Source: an uncultured Candidatus Planktophila sp.
Lineage (GTDB): Bacteria; Actinomycetota; Actinomycetes; Nanopelagicales; Nanopelagicaceae
Direction of reading: 5' to 3'
DNA: 6,218 nt
NCBI GenBank assembly: GCA_937927965.1
Contig: CALEZA010000140.1
Coordinates: 1 to 6,218, forward strand
How positions within the stretch are numbered: position 1 is the first letter of the stretch; each line of letters starts with the position of its first letter. A program made the translations under genes and the position numbers. The notes under the pieces were generated by a model that saw only the letters and a program-made list of their open reading frames with translations, made no database searches and was not told the origin of the DNA. Of the stretch, positions 5,124 to 6,218 are shown piece after piece.

Positions 5124-6218
5124 TGAGCTCTTTAAAGCCTCCTCCATTATGGCTTTGGGAACAATCTTCTCTCGCATCACTGGATTCTTTAGAGCAATCT
5201 TGGGAGTTGCAGTACTTGGTACTGCTCTCTTGGCAGATACCTACAATGTTGCCAACACAATGCCCAATATTCTTTATAACCTTCTTGTGGGTGGCGCACT
5301 GACAGCAATATTTGTTCCACAGCTTGTTCGCTCCTTTAGCGATGAAGATGGTGGCCATGCATTCGCTTCGCGCTTAGTAACAACAATCTCAGGAATTCTC
5401 TTAGCTCTTGTTCTTATCGGAGTTCTCTGTGCTCCATATCTTGTGCGGCTCTATGCACCTGAATTTTCAGCTGTTGGTTTTGAGCGCGAGCAAGCTATCG
5501 CTGTTGCCTTTACTCGCTACTGCCTTCCTCAAATCTTCTTCCTTGGACTCTTCACCATGCTTGGCCAAGTTGCTACCGCTCGAGGATCATTCGCCCCTCT
5601 GATGTGGGCACCAATTGCCAACAATCTCGTTGTTATCGCTATCTTTGGAGCCATTCTTGCGATCCAACACTCACTGACCATTGATGGAATTACAGATTTC
5701 CAAGTTCAATTGCTGGGATGGGGAACTACAGCAGGAGTTGTCATTCAAGCGCTGATATTGATCCCCGTTGTGAGGCGTTCTGGAATTAAATTGCGTCCAA
5801 TCTTTGGCGTGCAGGGTTTGGGTAAATCATTCTCACTTGCCGCATGGACTCTGCTCTATGTTGCTATCTCTCAACTTGGATATTTAGTAACGGTGAATGT
5901 GGCTACTGCAGCTGCAGTAAGAAGCGCTCAGGCTGGGATTGAAACTGGCGTGGGCTTTACTCCATATACCAGCGCTTACTACATCATGCTTCTTCCATAT
6001 TCGATTGTCACGATCTCTATTGTGACTGCGCTTCTTCCGCATCTATCAAAGCTTGCTATTGAGAAGAAGGTGGAAGATGTTCGCCTTCAATTAATTCGTG
6101 CAATCAAAATGGTTGGAGTGGTCACAGTACCTAGCGCATTTGCGCTGATCTTCTTTGGTCCTTTAATGACTGAAGTTCTCTATATGGGTATCTCACTCGA
6201 TGACTCTCGCTATATCGG
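5113..6218 (+). CDS. murJ: Lipid II flippase MurJ (MviN family), 3'-truncated by window
   Basis: The first 368 codons of a multi-pass membrane protein of the MOP exporter superfamily, which moves lipid II to the outer face of the membrane for peptidoglycan synthesis. The N-terminus is diagnostic: ALGTIFSRITGFFR (14-27) holds R21 and R27, D42 follows in LLADTYNVANTMPN (39-52), and GGALTAIFVPQL is at 60-71. These correspond to the essential arginines and aspartate studied in E. coli MurJ. The central part has YTSAYYIMLLPYS (285-297) and TALLPHLSK (305-313), typical of Gram-positive MurJ. About 10 of the expected 14 helices are visible. TTG 5113 is chosen for its AGGAGG 7 nt upstream and because this frame begins directly with the MurJ fold. 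Mycobacterial MurJ carries a C-terminal pseudokinase-containing extension; whether this one does lies outside the window. Confidence 0.95.
   Translation, partial: MKNNELFKASSIMALGTIFSRITGFFRAILGVAVLGTALLADTYNVANTMPNILYNLLVGGALTAIFVPQLVRSFSDEDGGHAFASRLVTTISGILLALVLIGVLCAPYLVRLYAPEFSAVGFEREQAIAVAFTRYCLPQIFFLGLFTMLGQVATARGSFAPLMWAPIANNLVVIAIFGAILAIQHSLTIDGITDFQVQLLGWGTTAGVVIQALILIPVVRRSGIKLRPIFGVQGLGKSFSLAAWTLLYVAISQLGYLVTVNVATAAAVRSAQAGIETGVGFTPYTSAYYIMLLPYSIVTISIVTALLPHLSKLAIEKKVEDVRLQLIRAIKMVGVVTVPSAFALIFFGPLMTEVLYMGISLDDSRYI

Noticed and set aside
5123..5125. ATG overlapping the DUF6049 stop codon (TAATG), a tempting murJ start
   Set aside because: It is out of frame with MurJ. The TTG at 5113 has AGGAGG at ideal spacing and its frame gives the MurJ N-terminus.
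5098..5358. Open frame of 86 codons on the minus strand, Cys/Lys/Asn-rich
   Set aside because: Antisense to the murJ start, where MurJ sequence is well conserved; no domain or start signal supports it.
1..6218. tRNA, rRNA, riboswitch, CRISPR, IS element, toxin-antitoxin or defence genes
   Set aside because: All DNA except two short gaps is occupied by recognisable coding sequence, and no repeats, cloverleaf or transposase-like frames were seen. No exotic system is supported.

Overview
The window looks like a stretch of a free-living actinobacterial chromosome with unusually low GC for the phylum (mid-40s % by eye). The gene order is the conserved oriC-proximal neighbourhood known from Mycobacterium and Streptomyces: bifunctional penicillin-binding protein, DUF5318 protein, MFS transporter, CCA-adding enzyme, MutT4-like Nudix protein, DUF6049-type secreted protein and MurJ flippase. 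Low GC, almost no intergenic DNA (two gaps of 41 and 32 bp), overlapping genes and apparently leaderless starts suggest a small-genome lineage such as the freshwater acI group (Nanopelagicales, 'Ca. Planktophila'-like). That placement is inference; no rRNA or other marker is present.

Layout. Bases 1-676 are a leftward pair, the 5' end of a class A penicillin-binding protein preceded by a DUF5318 zinc-ribbon protein, joined by a GTGA overlap. A 41-bp divergent promoter gap (677-717) separates them from a rightward MFS transporter (718-2010). This gene converges on the leftward tRNA CCA-adding enzyme (1964-3406). Their 3' ends overlap by 47 bp, and a GC-rich hairpin sits inside the overlap. A second divergent gap (3407-3438) leads to a rightward operon: Nudix hydrolase (3439-4023), DUF6049-like membrane-anchored exported protein (4020-5123) and MurJ (5113 to the window edge). 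The operon genes are linked by an ATGA overlap and an 11-bp overlap.

How the genes work together. Both ends of the window serve peptidoglycan assembly: MurJ moves lipid II across the membrane, and the penicillin-binding protein polymerises it. The CCA enzyme matures tRNA 3' ends and the Nudix protein probably acts on nucleotides. The MFS transporter's substrate is unknown. All four genes at the two divergent junctions have a TANNNT -10 box 6-8 nt before the start codon and no Shine-Dalgarno, as expected for leaderless mRNAs. murJ instead uses a TTG start with a perfect AGGAGG.

The window is almost completely coding and I see no new multi-gene system. The points worth a second look are architectural: the paired leaderless promoters, a palindrome at the transporter start, the antisense 3' overlap with its hairpin, and a compact DUF6049 protein. 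I found no RNA genes, mobile elements, CRISPR arrays or origin, and no non-coding stretch longer than 41 bp.
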